In this document: piece by piece, positions 15,502 to 16,528 of the stretch | Numbering within the stretch: position 1 is the stretch's first letter | Layout of the letters: the number at the start of each line of letters is the position of its first letter | Assembly: GCA_003153875.1 (NCBI GenBank) | Contig: PMBY01000308.1 | Span: forward strand, 1 to 16,528 | Source of the DNA: Myxococcales bacterium | GTDB taxonomy: Bacteria > Myxococcota > Polyangia > Fen-1088 | Direction of reading: 5' to 3' | Length of the DNA stretch: 16,528 nucleotides | Program-made: the position numbers and the translations under genes | Notes under the pieces: model-generated | Seen by the model: the letters and a program-made list of their open reading frames with translations, nothing else | Databases searched by the model: none | What the model was told of the DNA's origin: nothing

Positions 15502-16528
15502 CTATCTCACCAAACAAGCCGCTACCGTGTCGTTGCTGGCTTCGTCGACCAGCACGAAGCTGCCAGTGGCCCGGTTGTCTTGGTAGCGGTCCAGGCACAG
15601 GGGCTGGTCGCAGTGAAGCTCGATGCGGCCGATGTCATTGCAGGAAAGCGCGGGCGGATTGGACTGACGGCTGAGGGTTTGCATGTCGAAGCGGTAGTCG
15701 ATCCGGCTGACTGTGGCTCGCGTTTGTCTTGGCCCGTGCAGCAGCCGCAGGTTCCTGCCGGCAATCAGCGGCTCCTCGCCAAACCAGCAAACCATGGCGT
15801 CTACATCGCGGCGCAAGTCAGGACGGTTGTGCACGCGCACCAGCATGTCCCCGCGCTGAACGTCTACGTCGCGGTCAAGTTCGACAGCTACCGACAAGGG
15901 CGCGCGCGCCTCGGCGACGGACCGGCCCGCCACGGTCAGGCCCGCGACCGCCGCGCAGGCGCCTCCAGGCAGCACAGCCACTTCGTCGCCCACTCGCACG
16001 TGACCACTTCCCAGGCGGCCCGCCCAGGTGCGCGGGCCCAGCGCAATTTGCAGTGGCAAGCGGCAGTCCACCTGGTTGATGTCGCTGGCGATGTGGACCT
16101 CTTCCAGGTGGCGCAGCAACGGCGGCCCCTGATACCAGGGCATGGTGGCCGACCGCTCGACCACGTTGTCGCCCAGCTTGGCGCTCGTGGGAATCACCGC
16201 CACGTCGTGAATGGCAACCTTCTGCGAGAATGCCTCGAACTCTACGCGCACTCCATTGAACGCAGCTTGGGCGAAGTCCACCAAGTCCATCTTGTTCACG
16301 CACAGGACCAGGTGCGGAATACGAAACAGCGAGGCCAGAAAGCAATGTCGTCGCGTCTGTTCCACCAGCCCGTGGCGCACGTCCAGCAGAACCACCGCGA
16401 GATTCGACGTGGAAAGGCCGGTCACCATGTTGGACAGATAACCAAGATGCCCTGGGCAGTCGGCCAGAATGAAACGCCGTCTTTCCGTCGAGAAATAGCG
16501 ATAGGCCACGTCGATGGTGATGTTCTGC
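15502..16528 (-). CDS. cysN: Sulfate adenylyltransferase GTPase subunit CysN (N-terminus beyond window)
   Basis: A frame of 341 residues opens at the window edge and ends at TAG 15502-15504. It starts QNITIDVAYRYFSTERRRFI, the switch region of CysN, so only the first part (including the P-loop) is missing. The G3 motif is DCPGH (23-27), G4 is NKMD (78-81) and SAK (114-116) marks G5. EF-Tu-like beta domains follow, with GSGHVRVGDEVAVLP, DVQRGDM and a C-terminus LCLDRYQDNRATGSFVLVD close to canonical CysN. With CysD it makes APS from sulfate and ATP, driven by GTP hydrolysis. No APS-kinase domain is fused; kinase activity is supplied by the separate cysC. The stretch after G3 reads LGYLSNMVTGLS where EQYTRNMATGAS is common. 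cysD, if paired, should lie beyond 16528. Confidence 0.93.
   Translation of the reverse strand, partial: QNITIDVAYRYFSTERRRFILADCPGHLGYLSNMVTGLSTSNLAVVLLDVRHGLVEQTRRHCFLASLFRIPHLVLCVNKMDLVDFAQAAFNGVRVEFEAFSQKVAIHDVAVIPTSAKLGDNVVERSATMPWYQGPPLLRHLEEVHIASDINQVDCRLPLQIALGPRTWAGRLGSGHVRVGDEVAVLPGGACAAVAGLTVAGRSVAEARAPLSVAVELDRDVDVQRGDMLVRVHNRPDLRRDVDAMVCWFGEEPLIAGRNLRLLHGPRQTRATVSRIDYRFDMQTLSRQSNPPALSCNDIGRIELHCDQPLCLDRYQDNRATGSFVLVDEASNDTVAACLVR

Overview
The window is GC-rich DNA whose gene content points to a member of the Myxococcota (myxobacteria and relatives). The evidence is an AgmX/PglI-type protein, a FrzE-like CheA fused to a receiver domain, several large lipoproteins of unknown role, and a secreted beta-propeller lipoprotein. 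No rRNA, tRNA, CRISPR array or phage gene was recognised. The assignment rests on gene families, not on a marker gene.

Layout. (1) 1-156 is the 3' end of a plus-strand gene cut by the window, possibly a transposase. It is followed by 563 bp of non-coding, repeat-rich DNA. This holds a 65-bp direct repeat present twice, decaying into 14-bp units (284-462), and a long imperfect inverted repeat built on the word CACAGAG (561-692). (2) 720-7061, minus strand, is a tightly packed five-gene chemosensory operon. In transcription order it encodes an HPt-receiver protein, CheW, a two-TM methyl-accepting receptor, a CheA-receiver hybrid kinase, and a CheB methylesterase with two receiver domains. Junctions are ATGA and GTGA overlaps or gaps of 1 and 22 nt. 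No cheR and no free-standing cheY lie in the window. (3) 7169-9501, minus strand, is a pair of probable lipoproteins of unknown function; the larger ends in collagen-like Gly-rich segments. (4) 9693-13124, minus strand, is an 1143-residue Tyr/Trp-rich beta-propeller lipoprotein. (5) 13375-13917, plus strand, is APS kinase (cysC). Its stop codon shares a CTAG with the stop of the convergent AgmX/PglI-type gene (13914-15356, minus). (6) 15502-16528, minus strand, is most of cysN (GTPase subunit of ATP sulfurylase), cut by the window end.

How the parts fit. The chemosensory operon looks like a complete receptor-kinase core whose outputs are receiver domains fused to other proteins: five receiver or HPt modules are spread over three proteins. 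That is reminiscent of Frz-type and other alternative chemosensory systems in myxobacteria, but the specific set (HPt-REC, CheA without an obvious P2, CheB with duplicated receivers, no CheR nearby) is unusual. CysN and CysC are successive steps of sulfate activation to PAPS, but here they are not co-transcribed. The three predicted lipoproteins and the AgmX/PglI protein suggest a stretch devoted to the cell envelope. No clearly foreign island is seen; the strongest signs of mobile DNA are in the first 700 bp.
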